Below, piece by piece: positions 42,358-52,444 of a stretch of 64,000 nucleotides of DNA. Source of the DNA: Psychrobacter sp. NZS113 (GTDB taxonomy: Bacteria; Pseudomonadota; Gammaproteobacteria; Pseudomonadales; Moraxellaceae); the NCBI RefSeq assembly GCF_015864825.1, contig NZ_JADYWL010000007.1, positions 62,001 to 126,000 of the forward strand, written 5' to 3'. Position numbers and translations under genes: made by a program. Each line of letters begins with the position of its first letter. Positions within the stretch are counted from its first letter, which is position 1. The notes below the pieces were generated by a model. That model ran no database searches and was not told the origin of the DNA. It worked only from the letters and a program-made list of their open reading frames with translations.

Positions 42358-43857
42358 ATGACATCTTTTATTGATAACTTACGTGACGAGTGGTTTTCCA
42401 ACGTTCGCGGTGACGTCTTATCAGGTTTGGTCGTCGCACTGGCACTGATTCCTGAAGCTATTGCTTTTTCTATTATCGCGGGTGTTGACCCAAAAGTCGG
42501 CTTATATGCCTCATTTTGTATCGCTGTCGTGATTAGTTTCGTTGGTGGTCGTCCGGGTATGATTTCGGCGGCGACAGGAGCCATGGCCCTAGTGATGGTT
42601 GATTTAGTCGCCGATCATGGTTTGCAATACTTACTGGCCGCTACCTTATTATGTGGTGGTATTCAGGTTGTGATGGGCTTATTAAAGCTAGGCAACTTGA
42701 TGCGCTTTGTCTCTCGTTCAGTAGTCATTGGCTTCGTCAATGCACTGGCTATATTGATATTTGCAGCTCAGATTCCTGAGCTTAATCCCATGACTGAACG
42801 CGTTGGCATGACTGTTTATATCATGACGGCGGCCGGCTTAGCGATTATTTACCTGTTTCCGCTTATCCCTAAGATTGGGCGTGTGATTCCCTCACCACTT
42901 ATTTGTATCGTTGGCTTAACGGCTGTTGCGATGTATATGAATCTCGATATTCGTAACGTCGGCAGTATGGGCGATTTACCAGACTCATTACCGATGTTTT
43001 TATTACCTGACATTCCATTGAATCTACAAACCCTACTGATTATTGCGCCTTACTCTATCGCGCTAGCCATTGTCGGTTTATTAGAATCTATGATGACAGC
43101 GACTATCGTTGATGAATTGACTGATACGCCAAGTGATAAGAATAAAGAATGCCGTGGTCAAGGTATTGCCAACGTTGTATCTGGTTTCTTTGGTGGCATG
43201 GCAGGCTGTGCGATGATTGGTCAGTCGATGATTAACGTCAAATCTGGCGGGCGCACGCGTTTGTCTACTTTGATGGCAGGTGTTGTCCTACTCATCATGG
43301 TTGTATTCTTAAGTGAATGGGTCAGCCAAATTCCGATGGCGGCATTGGTTGCTGTCATGATTATGGTGTCTATTGGGACGTTTAATTGGCAGTCTATTCG
43401 CGAGTTTAAAACGCATCCAATGTCATTTAACATTGTCATGCTAGCGACTGTTTTGACGACGGTATTTACGCATAACTTAGCGTATGGTGTGGGCGTGGGT
43501 GTTCTACTATCTGCTCTAGCATTTGCCAATAAGATTGGTCAGTTCTTAACCATCTTTAGTGAGTATGATGATAGCAGCAACACTCGCTATTATTATGTGC
43601 AAGGGCAAGTATTCTTTGCATCTACCACACAATTCTTAGGTAGCTTCGATACAAAAGAAGCACTAGATAGCATTGAAATCGATGTCAGCCAAGCACATTT
43701 CTGGGACGTCAGTGCCGTAGATACCTTGGACAAGTTGGTCATGCGCTTGCAACGTGAAGGTATTGATGTCAAAGTGGTTGGACTCAACAATGCAAGTCGA
43801 ACACTGATTGATCGCTTCTCTGTCCATGATCGCCGAGATATTGGCCTATTGGATTAA
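42358..43857 (+). CDS. SulP family anion transporter with STAS domain
   Basis: 499 aa from the ATG at 42358 (an earlier TTG at 42331 is less likely). About 11-12 membrane segments with the SulP signature [20 protein letters not shown] and [16 protein letters not shown]. Then a C-terminal STAS domain (about 390-499, [18 protein letters not shown]). Likely carries sulfate, bicarbonate or dicarboxylate; not resolved from sequence. A Usp-domain protein follows after a long RNA hairpin, a pairing common for SulP genes. Confidence 0.9.
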   Translation: MTSFIDNLRDEWFSNVRGDVLSGLVVALALIPEAIAFSIIAGVDPKVGLYASFCIAVVISFVGGRPGMISAATGAMALVMVDLVADHGLQYLLAATLLCGGIQVVMGLLKLGNLMRFVSRSVVIGFVNALAILIFAAQIPELNPMTERVGMTVYIMTAAGLAIIYLFPLIPKIGRVIPSPLICIVGLTAVAMYMNLDIRNVGSMGDLPDSLPMFLLPDIPLNLQTLLIIAPYSIALAIVGLLESMMTATIVDELTDTPSDKNKECRGQGIANVVSGFFGGMAGCAMIGQSMINVKSGGRTRLSTLMAGVVLLIMVVFLSEWVSQIPMAALVAVMIMVSIGTFNWQSIREFKTHPMSFNIVMLATVLTTVFTHNLAYGVGVGVLLSALAFANKIGQFLTIFSEYDDSSNTRYYYVQGQVFFASTTQFLGSFDTKEALDSIEIDVSQAHFWDVSAVDTLDKLVMRLQREGIDVKVVGLNNASRTLIDRFSVHDRRDIGLLD

Positions 43858-43935
43858 GCAAAGCTGCGTCTGCATGCTAAATGCTGGCGTTACTTGATAG
43901 CGTATAAATAGACAATTGAATAAATAGTTTAATAC

Positions 43936-44010
43936 ACAGCTGCAGTGGTTGAGAGGATTGGGTATCAGCATTACCGTCCAATTCTTGAACCAAGCAGCTG
44001 TATTTTTATT
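43936..44010 (+). ncRNA. Structured RNA / attenuator between sulP and usp
   Basis: Three nested helices in order: ACAGCTGC / GCAGCTGT (43936-43943 with 43994-44001), TGGTT / AACCA (43946-43950 with 43988-43992), ATTGG / CCAAT (43957-43961 with 43978-43982). A T-rich run follows. This could be a terminator or a cis-regulatory leader of usp. No known riboswitch match is recognised. Confidence 0.55.
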
Positions 44011-44032
44011 ATTAGAATGATGTGGTGGTCTT

Positions 44033-44887
44033 ATGAGTAATTTAAAACCAGATAGCGTAATCGCCTGCTTGGACTGCCCTGATCATGTGCAAGCAGTGTT
44101 AGAGGCCAGCATGTGGGCCTCGACTCGCCTACAAGCGCCTATCGGACTGTTGCACTCTGTACCGAGCTTACAACAAAAAGCAGCGGTGAATTATTCTGGC
44201 TGTTTGAACATCGATGATGAAAACATGCTGCTCGAGCAATTCACAACCAAAGAGCATTTGAGTAATTGTGAGCTAAAGTCGCAAGGCAAGCTATTGCTAC
44301 ATCAAGCCACAACCTATTGTGAGCAGCAGCGCAAAAAGCTGAAGACATATACCTTGCATCGGCACGAAAACCTCAATGAAAGTATCGATTATGTCGATGA
44401 TAAGGCGCAACTCATCATCATAGGCCATAATGTTACCTGCAAAGCAACATTGAGCCAGCTGGTTAGAGTCAGTCACTGCCCCATTTTGGTGACTCATGCA
44501 CCATTTTTGCCCCCTACGACTGCGCTATTTGCGTTTGATAACAGTCCAACGTCGCATAAATTGCTCAATTGGCTCTGCAAAACATCGCTTGTACGTGCAT
44601 TAACTGTGCATATTGTCATGATCGGCAAAGAAAACTCAGAAAACTGTGATGCCCTACGTGAGGCTTATGCGCGTCTCAAACAAGCAGGTATTAAATCTAA
44701 AAAAGCATTGCTAGACTGCCGTGATGTCACAGCTGCTCTACATTATTATCAGAATGAAAATGATATCGGACTGCTAATGACAGGTGCCTTTGGTCAATCT
44801 CGTATACGTACGCTATTACAAGGTAGCGATACCAAAAAACTCCTAGGCAGTACTAAAACGCCTTATCTTCTATTCCCTAAAGCGTAG
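44033..44887 (+). CDS. Universal stress protein, tandem Usp domains
   Basis: 284 aa, two Usp domains (about 1-155 and 160-284). First ends LIIIGHNVTCKATLSQLVRVSHCPILVTH, second ends LLMTGAFGQSRIRTLLQGSDTKKLL...TPYLLFPK. The GxxGxR-like glycine loop is loosely present in the second domain only. Follows sulP; a regulatory link is inferred. Confidence 0.8.
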   Translation: MSNLKPDSVIACLDCPDHVQAVLEASMWASTRLQAPIGLLHSVPSLQQKAAVNYSGCLNIDDENMLLEQFTTKEHLSNCELKSQGKLLLHQATTYCEQQRKKLKTYTLHRHENLNESIDYVDDKAQLIIIGHNVTCKATLSQLVRVSHCPILVTHAPFLPPTTALFAFDNSPTSHKLLNWLCKTSLVRALTVHIVMIGKENSENCDALREAYARLKQAGIKSKKALLDCRDVTAALHYYQNENDIGLLMTGAFGQSRIRTLLQGSDTKKLLGSTKTPYLLFPKA

Positions 44888-45706
<819 letters not shown>

Positions 45707-45812
45707 ATTTGAGGCCATATCTATAAGCATAGATTTATAGATACAGGCTCTTACAGCATTCTTATCTATCGGTCATACCGATATCTATATTGTAAATTCA
45801 AGGGGAATTTAA

Positions 45813-47075
45813 ATGGAAAGTCAAATCTTTGAGCTCCAGTATGCGCTCGATACGTTTTACTTTTTGATCTGTGGGGCGTTGGTCATGTGGATGGCAGCCG
45901 GCTTCACTATGCTCGAGGCCGGACTGGTCCGATCAAAAAATACGGTCGAAATCTTAACTAAGAATGTCGCGCTATTTGCAACGGCCAGTATCATGTACAT
46001 GGTATGCGGCTACGCTATTATGTATGGTGGCGATCTGTTTTTAAGCGGAATTGCAGGCGGTGACACCTTAGTAGAAGACGCATTAGCAGCCTCTGCCGAA
46101 AATGGCTTTGGTGGCGACTCCGTCTACTCTGCAGCCTCAGACTTTTTCTTCCAAGTAGTCTTTGTAGCGACCTGTATGTCAATCGTTTCAGGTGCAGTTG
46201 CTGAACGTATGAAACTATGGTCTTTCTTATTATTTGCTGTCGTCATGACTGGTGTTATTTATCCACTAGAAGGTAGTTGGACGTGGGGCGGCAATGATGT
46301 ATTTGGCATGTTCAACTTAGGTGACATGGGCTTCTCTGATTTTGCAGGTTCTGGTATCGTCCATATGGCAGGTGCTGCAGCTGCATTGGCAGGTGTACTA
46401 CTGTTAGGTGCACGTAAAGGTAAATATGGTCCTAATGGCGAGATACGTGCCATTCCAGGTGCTAATCTACCATTAGCAGCACTTGGTACACTAATCTTGT
46501 GGATGGGTTGGTTCGGCTTTAACGGCGGTTCAGTACTCAAGCTTGGCGATATCGCCAGTGCAAACTCAGTTGCGATGGTCTTTTTAAATACTAATGCAGC
46601 AGCAGCAGGCGGTGCAATTGGTGCTTTAATAATAGCACGCATCATCTTTGGCAAAGCTGACTTAACGATGCTCTTAAATGGTGCACTTGCAGGGCTAGTC
46701 GCTATCACAGCAGAACCCTCTACTCCATCTGCATTACAAGCCACATTGTTTGGTGTAATCGCTGGCGTTATCGTTGTGCTATCTATCTTAGCATTAGATA
46801 AAATAAAAATAGATGATCCAGTCGGTGCTATCTCAGTTCATGGCGTAGTTGGTCTGTTTGGTCTGCTTATTGTACCAATTACCAATCCAGCGGCATCGTT
46901 CGTCGGTCAGATTGCTGGTGCGGCTACCATCTTTGTTTGGGTATTCGTTGCTAGCTTAATCGCTTGGGCAATTATTAAAGCAGTTATCGGCCTACGTATC
47001 TCTGAAGAAGATGAGTATGAAGGTGCAGATATAGCAGAATGTGGTATGGAAGCTTATCCTGAGTTCGTGAGATAA
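45813..47075 (+). CDS. amtB: Ammonium transporter AmtB
   Basis: 420 aa, about 11 membrane segments. Starts FELQYALDTFYFLICGALVMWM. Signatures DFAGSGIVHMAGAAAALAGVLLLGARKGK and HGVVGLFGLL. Ends with an acidic C-terminus (EEDEYEGADIAECGMEAYPEF). Conducts ammonia and is gated by GlnK. Its 3' end is copied at 47334-47527. Confidence 0.95.
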   Translation: MESQIFELQYALDTFYFLICGALVMWMAAGFTMLEAGLVRSKNTVEILTKNVALFATASIMYMVCGYAIMYGGDLFLSGIAGGDTLVEDALAASAENGFGGDSVYSAASDFFFQVVFVATCMSIVSGAVAERMKLWSFLLFAVVMTGVIYPLEGSWTWGGNDVFGMFNLGDMGFSDFAGSGIVHMAGAAAALAGVLLLGARKGKYGPNGEIRAIPGANLPLAALGTLILWMGWFGFNGGSVLKLGDIASANSVAMVFLNTNAAAAGGAIGALIIARIIFGKADLTMLLNGALAGLVAITAEPSTPSALQATLFGVIAGVIVVLSILALDKIKIDDPVGAISVHGVVGLFGLLIVPITNPAASFVGQIAGAATIFVWVFVASLIAWAIIKAVIGLRISEEDEYEGADIAECGMEAYPEFVR

Positions 47076-47108
47076 ATACTTTGAAATCATACTAAAATAT
47101 AAGCCCTA

Positions 47109-47148
47109 AAAATCCCGCGATACCTTTTGGTAGAGCGGGATTTTTTTG
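47109..47148 (+). terminator. Intrinsic terminator of glnK-amtB
   Basis: AAAAATCCCGC / GCGGGATTTTTTT with an inner ACC/GGT pair. Copied almost unchanged at 47479-47518 in the duplicated block. Confidence 0.92.
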
Positions 47149-47157
47149 ATCAAAATT

Positions 47158-47331
47158 AGGGTGTGTCCTCATTTCAAAAATGATGGTAAAAATGAGATAA
47201 GTTGCAGTCAAACGAGGAAAATAGTGCAGGTAATATCGAGATATTAGTTAACTATTTGACGCTGTTTGGCAAGATTTAACCATTTTTAACCCATTTAGAT
47301 TACCATCGATTGAATTGAGGACATGCCCTAG
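47158..47331. mobile_element. Small inverted-repeat element (MITE) between two amtB ends
   Basis: About 174 bp, no coding capacity. Terminal inverted repeats: TAGGGTGTGTCCTCATTTCAA on the left agrees with the reverse complement of the right end (TAGGGCATGTCCTCAATTCAA), and the match continues into TGGTAA. Ends are TA, suggesting a TA target. Parent transposase not in window. Confidence 0.7.
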
Positions 47332-47333
47332 TA

Positions 47334-47527
47334 TCGTTTGGGCAATTATTAAAGCCGTTATTGACCTACGTCTCTCTGAAGATGAGTACGAAGGTGCAGA
47401 TATAGCAGAATGTGGTATGGGAGCTTATCCCTAGTTCGTGAGATAAATACTTTGAAATCATACTAAAACATAGGCATTAAAAATCCCGCGATACCTTTCG
47501 GTAGAGCGGGATTTTTTTGATCAAAAT
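47334..47527 (+). pseudogene. Duplicated 3' end of amtB with its terminator
   Basis: Aligns with 46959-47157. It contains the last ~38 codons of amtB with a 3-bp deletion, an altered stop region (TCCCTAG for TCCTGAG), and the same terminator hairpin. No start codon, so it is non-functional as a gene. The divergence suggests the duplication is old. Confidence 0.85.
47479..47518 (+). terminator. Second copy of amtB terminator
   Basis: Same hairpin as 47109-47148 with T/C change in the loop. Being a strong palindrome, it may also stop the minus-strand DUF2147 gene (ends at 47558). Confidence 0.8.
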
Positions 47528-47557
47528 GAACATCGATAAAAGAAAAACTATATTAGA

Positions 47558-47941
47558 TTACTTCTTTTTCCATGTTTGACTGCGAGAAAATGGACCGATA
47601 TAACCTTTTAGGTTTAGGGTGCTACCATTTAGGCTGGCAGTCATACGATAATCTTTACCCTTCTCAGGATCCGTAATCGTACCACCGCTATATTTACCAC
47701 CACCGTCAGCTTTTAGACCTTTGATGACTTTCATACCAACGTGCTTTTTACCTGTTGCTGAGTTAGTAGCGATAAGTGTCCCAGTTAGCACACCATTTGA
47801 CTCAGTGATTTTTACTGTGCCTTTTGGTTTACCTTCATCAAATGTCTGCCAAGTTGTATTGGCGAGCGGATCAGCGGCAAATGCCATAGTGGCTAGACTG
47901 ATACCTGCAACTGCTAAAGCGGTTTTTGTAAATAATTTCAT
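47558..47941 (-). CDS. DUF2147 exported protein
   Basis: 127 aa from the ATG at 47941 (AAGGGAG ahead). Signal peptide LAVAGISLATMAFAA. Mature part has the DUF2147 pattern (NTTWQTFDEGKPKGTVKITE, YSGGTITDPEKGKDYRM, LKGYIGPFSRSQTWKKK). Function of the family not established. Predicted periplasmic or outer-surface. Confidence 0.8.
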   Translation of the reverse strand: MKLFTKTALAVAGISLATMAFAADPLANTTWQTFDEGKPKGTVKITESNGVLTGTLIATNSATGKKHVGMKVIKGLKADGGGKYSGGTITDPEKGKDYRMTASLNGSTLNLKGYIGPFSRSQTWKKK

Positions 47942-48199
47942 AAATTGACTCCCTTCATACAATGATTACTCGAAACATTATGTTTCTGATATTCCATGCT
48001 TATCCGTTGCTAGAATACTTTCTTACAAGCTTGACGATCTCATACTAATTGAAAGCCGATTACTACCATTGCTTATCAGCCTCTTCAAAGCTTTGAGTGA
48101 TATAAGCAATGTCTTAATTCATTATAAGCAATTTTCGGACTTTGCCTAGTAGTTTTTTACACTTTATTATTTCTGTAAAAACAAAACTATATCAAAGAG

Positions 48200-48475
48200 T
48201 TATAGAAAAGGATTATCTATATCTTTGCCCAATTGGTCATCCTTTTCTTTTGACTTACCTTCATTCTTACTATAGGTGTCATCAACTTCAAAAGCTTGGA
48301 TAATTTTAGTGGTTAGTGCATGTAGCTGCTGGGCTTGCTCATATCCAGATGCATCTAAAGTCAGATCAAGATCGCCATAAATAATGATTTTGTCTTCTTG
48401 ATTTTCAATGACAAGCTCACCTATCTGCATACTTTGGTGGTTATTGGCAAAAGGTTCAATCATTTGGTCATCCAT
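48200..48475 (-). CDS. Hypothetical protein (91 aa)
   Basis: No signal peptide. MQIGELVIENQEDKIIIYGD then DLTLDASGYEQAQQLHALTT, an acidic/Lys-rich tail. Similar short proteins are recalled in Acinetobacter but without function. Start uncertain: ATG at 48475 or 48463, AGGA is close to both. 66 bp from nuclease stop. Confidence 0.55.
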   Translation of the reverse strand: MDDQMIEPFANNHQSMQIGELVIENQEDKIIIYGDLDLTLDASGYEQAQQLHALTTKIIQAFEVDDTYSKNEGKSKEKDDQLGKDIDNPFL

Positions 48476-48549
48476 CCTATTAATAACATCTTATATTATT
48501 TCCAAATATCATTACTTTCAATTATATGCCTATTTTTACATATAAATCT

Positions 48550-49443
48550 CTATGCTTGCAGCTGACCCAATAGCCACTCAATAATCGCCCAAACAAATAG
48601 CATCCAAGTAGGCTCTTCTGTTGGTGCATCAGGTATGTTCGAGCTTTCGCCCGCTTTTAAGGGCAAGTCAAATGCTTGTTTTTTGGTTTGAGAGTCCAGC
48701 ATTGGTAAGACGTCGATACCAGTTTCGGCAGCCAACTCATCAATACTGATGACTTCTATACGCTCTGACTCATCGTTTGGTGCGTAGTATACCCCTGCTT
48801 GATTGGTCGCTGGAATATAGACAGCTTTGAAGAAATGACTGGGTACGAGCACACGGTCAGCGAGCTGCTTGGTTTTTTTATTCGTAAATGAAACCCCTGT
48901 AATCGTATAGACTTCGCCATACTGCTGAGTCAGATAACGAGTCGCCGATTCAATGTTGCGCCAAATATAACGATTATTGCGGGGTGACTGTGGCGCAATA
49001 TTGGCCAAACTGAAGCTGTCATATTGCTGGCTGCGATTGGCCATATCTGCATTGGGTGCTAAATGTCCGCGATCATAGCCAGAACCTGAATAGTCTGATA
49101 ATGAAGCACGTGCTGAGTCTGGAAGCTTGCTTTCCTCGTGGAAACTGTCTTCACGATCAATCTCTTTGGCTTGCTGTAAGCGCTTGCGGTCTAGGTGTTC
49201 TGCCGACCATAGCGGTGTACGCGATACACCTGAGTACATGACGGCAAAACCATCCATACATAGCGCTTGTGTCTTGTTACTTAGTTTGTCATTGGTAAAT
49301 TCAGGGTAGACACCACCATAAAAAGACTCACTACACTGGGTAAAATCATCAGCGTGCGCTGAGGTTATGCTTACTACAACTGTCATAATAGTCATTATGA
49401 TGCTGTTCTTGAGATTGTATTTGAGCCTACCAACACTTATCAT
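48550..49443 (-). CDS. Secreted DNA/RNA non-specific endonuclease (NUC1 type)
   Basis: 297 aa. Signal peptide (residues ~1-31, ending SITSAHA). Active-site DRGH at 124-127 in YDRGHLAPNADM, metal-ligand Asn in APQSPRNNRYIW. Extra C-terminal hydrophobic helix (WMLFVWAIIEWLLGQL, last ~20 residues), unusual for this family and possibly a membrane anchor. Probably degrades nucleic acid in the periplasm or outside. Next to a decayed mobile remnant and tRNA-Ser. Confidence 0.85.
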   Translation of the reverse strand: MISVGRLKYNLKNSIIMTIMTVVVSITSAHADDFTQCSESFYGGVYPEFTNDKLSNKTQALCMDGFAVMYSGVSRTPLWSAEHLDRKRLQQAKEIDREDSFHEESKLPDSARASLSDYSGSGYDRGHLAPNADMANRSQQYDSFSLANIAPQSPRNNRYIWRNIESATRYLTQQYGEVYTITGVSFTNKKTKQLADRVLVPSHFFKAVYIPATNQAGVYYAPNDESERIEVISIDELAAETGIDVLPMLDSQTKKQAFDLPLKAGESSNIPDAPTEEPTWMLFVWAIIEWLLGQLQA

Positions 49444-49527
49444 TCAGTCTTCTACCGTCTTTGCTTATTGTTACGTATACGCTATCCTAGCAGGCGTCTG
49501 CAAATAAAGAAAGATAAGGCGTAAGTG

Positions 49528-49556
49528 GTGACATTTTAAATGGTATCCGCTATACT
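49528..49556 (+). promoter_or_regulatory. Promoter of tRNA-Ser
   Basis: GTGACA (-35, 49528-49533), 17-base spacer, TATACT (-10, 49551-49556), about 17 bp before the tRNA 5' end. Confidence 0.7.
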
Positions 49557-49572
49557 GAGCCAGTCAAAAAAC

Positions 49573-49663
49573 GGTGAAGTGGGTGAGTGGCTGAAACCGC
49601 ACGCCTGGAAAGTGTGTATGCGTTAATAGCGTATCGAGGGTTCGAATCCCTCCTTCACCGCCA
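49573..49663 (+). tRNA. tRNA-Ser(GGA)
   Basis: 91 nt including the encoded CCA. Closely resembles the E. coli tRNA-Ser GGA: GGTGAAG acceptor, long variable arm (TATGCG-TTAA-...), GGTTCGAATCC T-arm and CTTCACCGCCA 3' end. Anticodon GGA in the loop CCTGGAAAG. Confidence 0.97.
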
Positions 49664-50119
49664 ATCTTATTCTGCTTAATCCAAGCATCAGCTTTCCTAT
49701 CTTGTTCTACCTTCTTATATATCCCTTGCTTCCTTTAGTAGTAGGACTTTCTGTCTATACTTATTACCTTCTGCTGTCTGCAATATTCCTATCCAACTCT
49801 ATTTACTTCTATGCATCCTACGTATGATGTTAGTTTATTTGCAGTGGTTAACTAATCAAACTAAAATCAACAATATAATGACCTTTTTCTTGCCAAGAAC
49901 GTCGCAACTAAAAAAGTGACGCACCATACAGAATGAGTAGGACAACTATCTACGATATATTAGTTAAAAAACCTAAATGCTATGACGCCACCTTTCCTAT
50001 TCAGGTCAAGCTATCAAAAGACCTATGGCATGGGTAGATAGTAAGATTGTAGAGTGGTTAAATGATATGATTTAGTTGAAACAACATATCAACGTGCTCT
50101 ATTAAGGTTGGGAAACTTT
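49664..50119 (+). other. Region downstream of tRNA-Ser with phage remnant
   Basis: About 455 bp between tRNA-Ser and the LRR gene. Contains the frameshifted AlpA-like gene (49878-50075). No direct repeat of the tRNA 3' end was seen downstream within the window. Confidence 0.5.
49878..50075 (+). pseudogene. AlpA-family phage transcriptional regulator, frameshifted
   Basis: Three frames together give one AlpA-like protein: LPRTSQLKK (49878-49919), then MSRTTIYDILVKKPKCYDA...FPIQVKLS (49933-50010 or so), then RPMAWVDSKIVEWLNDMI to the TAG at 50073-50075. The parts lie in the usual order of AlpA (helix-turn-helix then wing-less C-terminus, WVDSEI-type motif). Indels break the frame twice. AlpA genes are typical of integrative elements, and this one sits 215 bp from tRNA-Ser. 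Confidence 0.75.
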
Positions 50120-51274
50120 ATGCCTCAAAATTCTAATGATACTGATCAAAAATCAAATGAATCTTATGCTCTTACAGAGCTTGACATAAGTAGCAATGCA
50201 CTCAATTCAGTAATAGCAGCGTGTAAGGTAACCACTAACAGTTTCTGGATGCAGAAAATATGGGATTGGGCAGATAGTTTTGACATCAATGATGATGCTA
50301 TATCTCGTGATAAAGAAGCTTTGCTAGCATTAAAAAGCATCGTTTTGGAAGCTCAAATTTTTACCGAACTACCTGAAAGTATCGGACAGCTTAAGAATTT
50401 AGATCGGCTTGTTCTTAATTATAATAGTCTTAGAGAGTTACCTGAGAGCCTTGGAAAACTTCTCAACTTAATTCAACTTGATCTTAATGGCAACAATCTC
50501 AAAGAACTGCCTGAAAGTATTGGACAGCTTAGTCACTTAACTCAACTTGGTCTCACTGGCAACAATCTCAAAGAACTACCTGAAAGTATTGGACAGCTTA
50601 GTCACTTAGCTCAACTGACGCTTGGTAGTAATACCCTTAATGAATTACCTGAGAGCATCGGGCAGCTTCATAATTTGACTTATCTTTCTCTTTTTGACAA
50701 TAATCTCAGCTCTTTACCCACCAGCATTGGACAGCTTAATAACCTAATTTATTTATTTCTTGCTAATAACCATTTGAGCGCATTACCTAAGAGTATTTGT
50801 CAGCTTAGCAACTTGGTGACACTGACGCTTAGTGGCAATAAAATCAGTGTATTACCCGAAAGCTTTGGTGAGCTTAACAACCTAACTCAACTGACTCTCA
50901 GTCATAACAACCTTAATGAATTACCTACTAACATTGGACAGCTTGATCGTTTAGAGATACTGAATCTTGATAACAATAACCTCAGTGAGCTACCTGAAAG
51001 TATCGGACAGCTTGGCAACTTGACTAAACTGGTGCTTAGTGACAATAAGCTCAGCGAACTACCTACAAGTATCGAACAACTTAAGCATTTGGAGATACTT
51101 GATCTTTCCAATAATAGTTTTACTGAATTACCTGAGAGTATCGGGCATATATGTCACTTAAAAACGTTATATATTGAAGGCAATAACATTCAGAAACTGC
51201 CTGAAAGTATTAAGCATAATAGCAAATTGCATATTTATGACGATAACGACCTATTAGGTAAGGCGCACTACTAA
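50120..51274 (+). CDS. Leucine-rich repeat protein
   Basis: 384 aa from ATG at 50120 (GGGA ahead; TTG at 50108 is an alternative). No signal peptide, so probably cytoplasmic. N-terminal ~85 residues are unique (WMQKIWDWADSFDIN). Then 12 full repeats of 23 aa plus a partial thirteenth, consensus LPESIGQLxxLxxLxLxxNxL. The DNA repeats are 69 bp and two neighbours (50490-50625) are nearly identical. Similar proteins often bind protein partners; target unknown. May have come with the mobile remnant next door. Confidence 0.85.
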   Translation: MPQNSNDTDQKSNESYALTELDISSNALNSVIAACKVTTNSFWMQKIWDWADSFDINDDAISRDKEALLALKSIVLEAQIFTELPESIGQLKNLDRLVLNYNSLRELPESLGKLLNLIQLDLNGNNLKELPESIGQLSHLTQLGLTGNNLKELPESIGQLSHLAQLTLGSNTLNELPESIGQLHNLTYLSLFDNNLSSLPTSIGQLNNLIYLFLANNHLSALPKSICQLSNLVTLTLSGNKISVLPESFGELNNLTQLTLSHNNLNELPTNIGQLDRLEILNLDNNNLSELPESIGQLGNLTKLVLSDNKLSELPTSIEQLKHLEILDLSNNSFTELPESIGHICHLKTLYIEGNNIQKLPESIKHNSKLHIYDDNDLLGKAHY

Positions 51275-51422
51275 ATAGATAATTTTTCCGAAGATGATTA
51301 AAAATATAAACCGAAGTCCTATTTGAAGACTGCCATACGTAGCAGATGTCATTACCCAAAAATTGAATTATAGTAGCTATTTATAGTATTAAATTGAATT
51401 GAACCAACTAAAGGACTAAATC

Positions 51423-52136
51423 ATGAAAACACTAGGATTGTGTATCATAGCAGGGCTAGGTTTAAGCGCTTGTGCTAGTGGTATGAGCAATGGAACGATG
51501 GGCAATAATCAAAATAATAATACTGATAAAATTGTCACGCAATACCCCATTGAGACTGCGATGCTCAACATCTATACCAAACAACGTAGTGAAAAATTGG
51601 TTGCTATTGTAGGCAATCAAAGTGCCTCAGCGGACATTCAAATCACGCCTAAGGGCAGCTTTCAATTCAATAATAAAGCGGTGCAAGGTGCCGAAGTAAA
51701 TACTATCAATAAAGTGAATAATCGAATTACTGATCAGTCAGTCGCTATCAATTACTTCACCCTGAATCCACTAGTGTTTCATGGCTTCACGGATAGCACG
51801 GGCAAATACTCACTATCAAACCAGACAACCATCATTCCTAAAATGGCTACAGTCGGCGACTCAAATAAGTTGATTACTGAAACCGTCTATGCTGATAGCA
51901 GTATGCGTAAAAAAATAGGGTCGTATGAGCAAGACTGGGCTCTTACGCGAGACACCAATAATACGGCATGGCTCTGTATAGAAAACTCAAAAAACTTATT
52001 ACTGAGCTCTGATCCTATAGGAACTTCATCCGAATGCTACAAAATCAATGCTAAAGGCGATATCTTAGCGAGCAAGGTGACACTAAGTCAGCCATCTACG
52101 AATGGCACTAAGACGGTGGTATTTACCAGTCAGTAG
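51423..52136 (+). CDS. Lipoprotein of unknown function
   Basis: 237 aa. Lipobox LSAC (Cys about residue 17), then an Asn-rich linker and a beta-rich domain. No family recognised. Preceded by AAAGGAC. Followed by MITE-like copy 2 and a strong terminator. Confidence 0.7.
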   Translation: MKTLGLCIIAGLGLSACASGMSNGTMGNNQNNNTDKIVTQYPIETAMLNIYTKQRSEKLVAIVGNQSASADIQITPKGSFQFNNKAVQGAEVNTINKVNNRITDQSVAINYFTLNPLVFHGFTDSTGKYSLSNQTTIIPKMATVGDSNKLITETVYADSSMRKKIGSYEQDWALTRDTNNTAWLCIENSKNLLLSSDPIGTSSECYKINAKGDILASKVTLSQPSTNGTKTVVFTSQ

Positions 52137-52228
52137 TTTATGCGCATATCGTTGTATATAGAGTACGCATTGGATACTCATACAAATAGCGAGGTTTTTT
52201 CTAACGTATGACCTATTTTTAGGTTATA

Positions 52229-52336
52229 TATAGTCGGTTCAATATGATTTGGATACAAGGAAGCCGAGTGAAAGCACTACAAGTAGTAGGCTAAGCGAGA
52301 CTGACACCGTACCCAATTTATAGAGGATTGACTAGA
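52229..52336. repeat. Small inverted-repeat element (MITE-like), copy 2
   Basis: About 108 bp. Begins TATAGTC, ends GACTAGA. Left end and reverse-complemented right end agree in about 19 of 28 positions. Aligns with 18035-18141. Lies between the lipoprotein gene and its terminator (overlap of 2 bp). Confidence 0.65.
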
Positions 52337-52371
52337 GCAAGCCAACGATATACTTGGCTTGCTCCATTTTT
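52335..52371 (+). terminator. Intrinsic terminator after the lipoprotein gene
   Basis: GAGCAAGCCAA / TTGGCTTGCTC, perfect 11-bp stem, 8-base loop, then CATTTTT. Confidence 0.85.
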
Positions 52372-52444
52372 CTAAAATAATTCCCGCCAACCTAAATATG
52401 TGTGTTGTCAGCTCGTTTGGAACAACACCAATACTTTTCAGGTT

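Noticed and set aside
47158-47331. Could be a complete insertion sequence
   Set aside because: 174 bp with no open frame; only the inverted ends remain.
50380-51200. Regular 69-bp repeats, possible CRISPR array
   Set aside because: They are LRR codons in frame, lack unique spacers between constant repeats, and form one protein.
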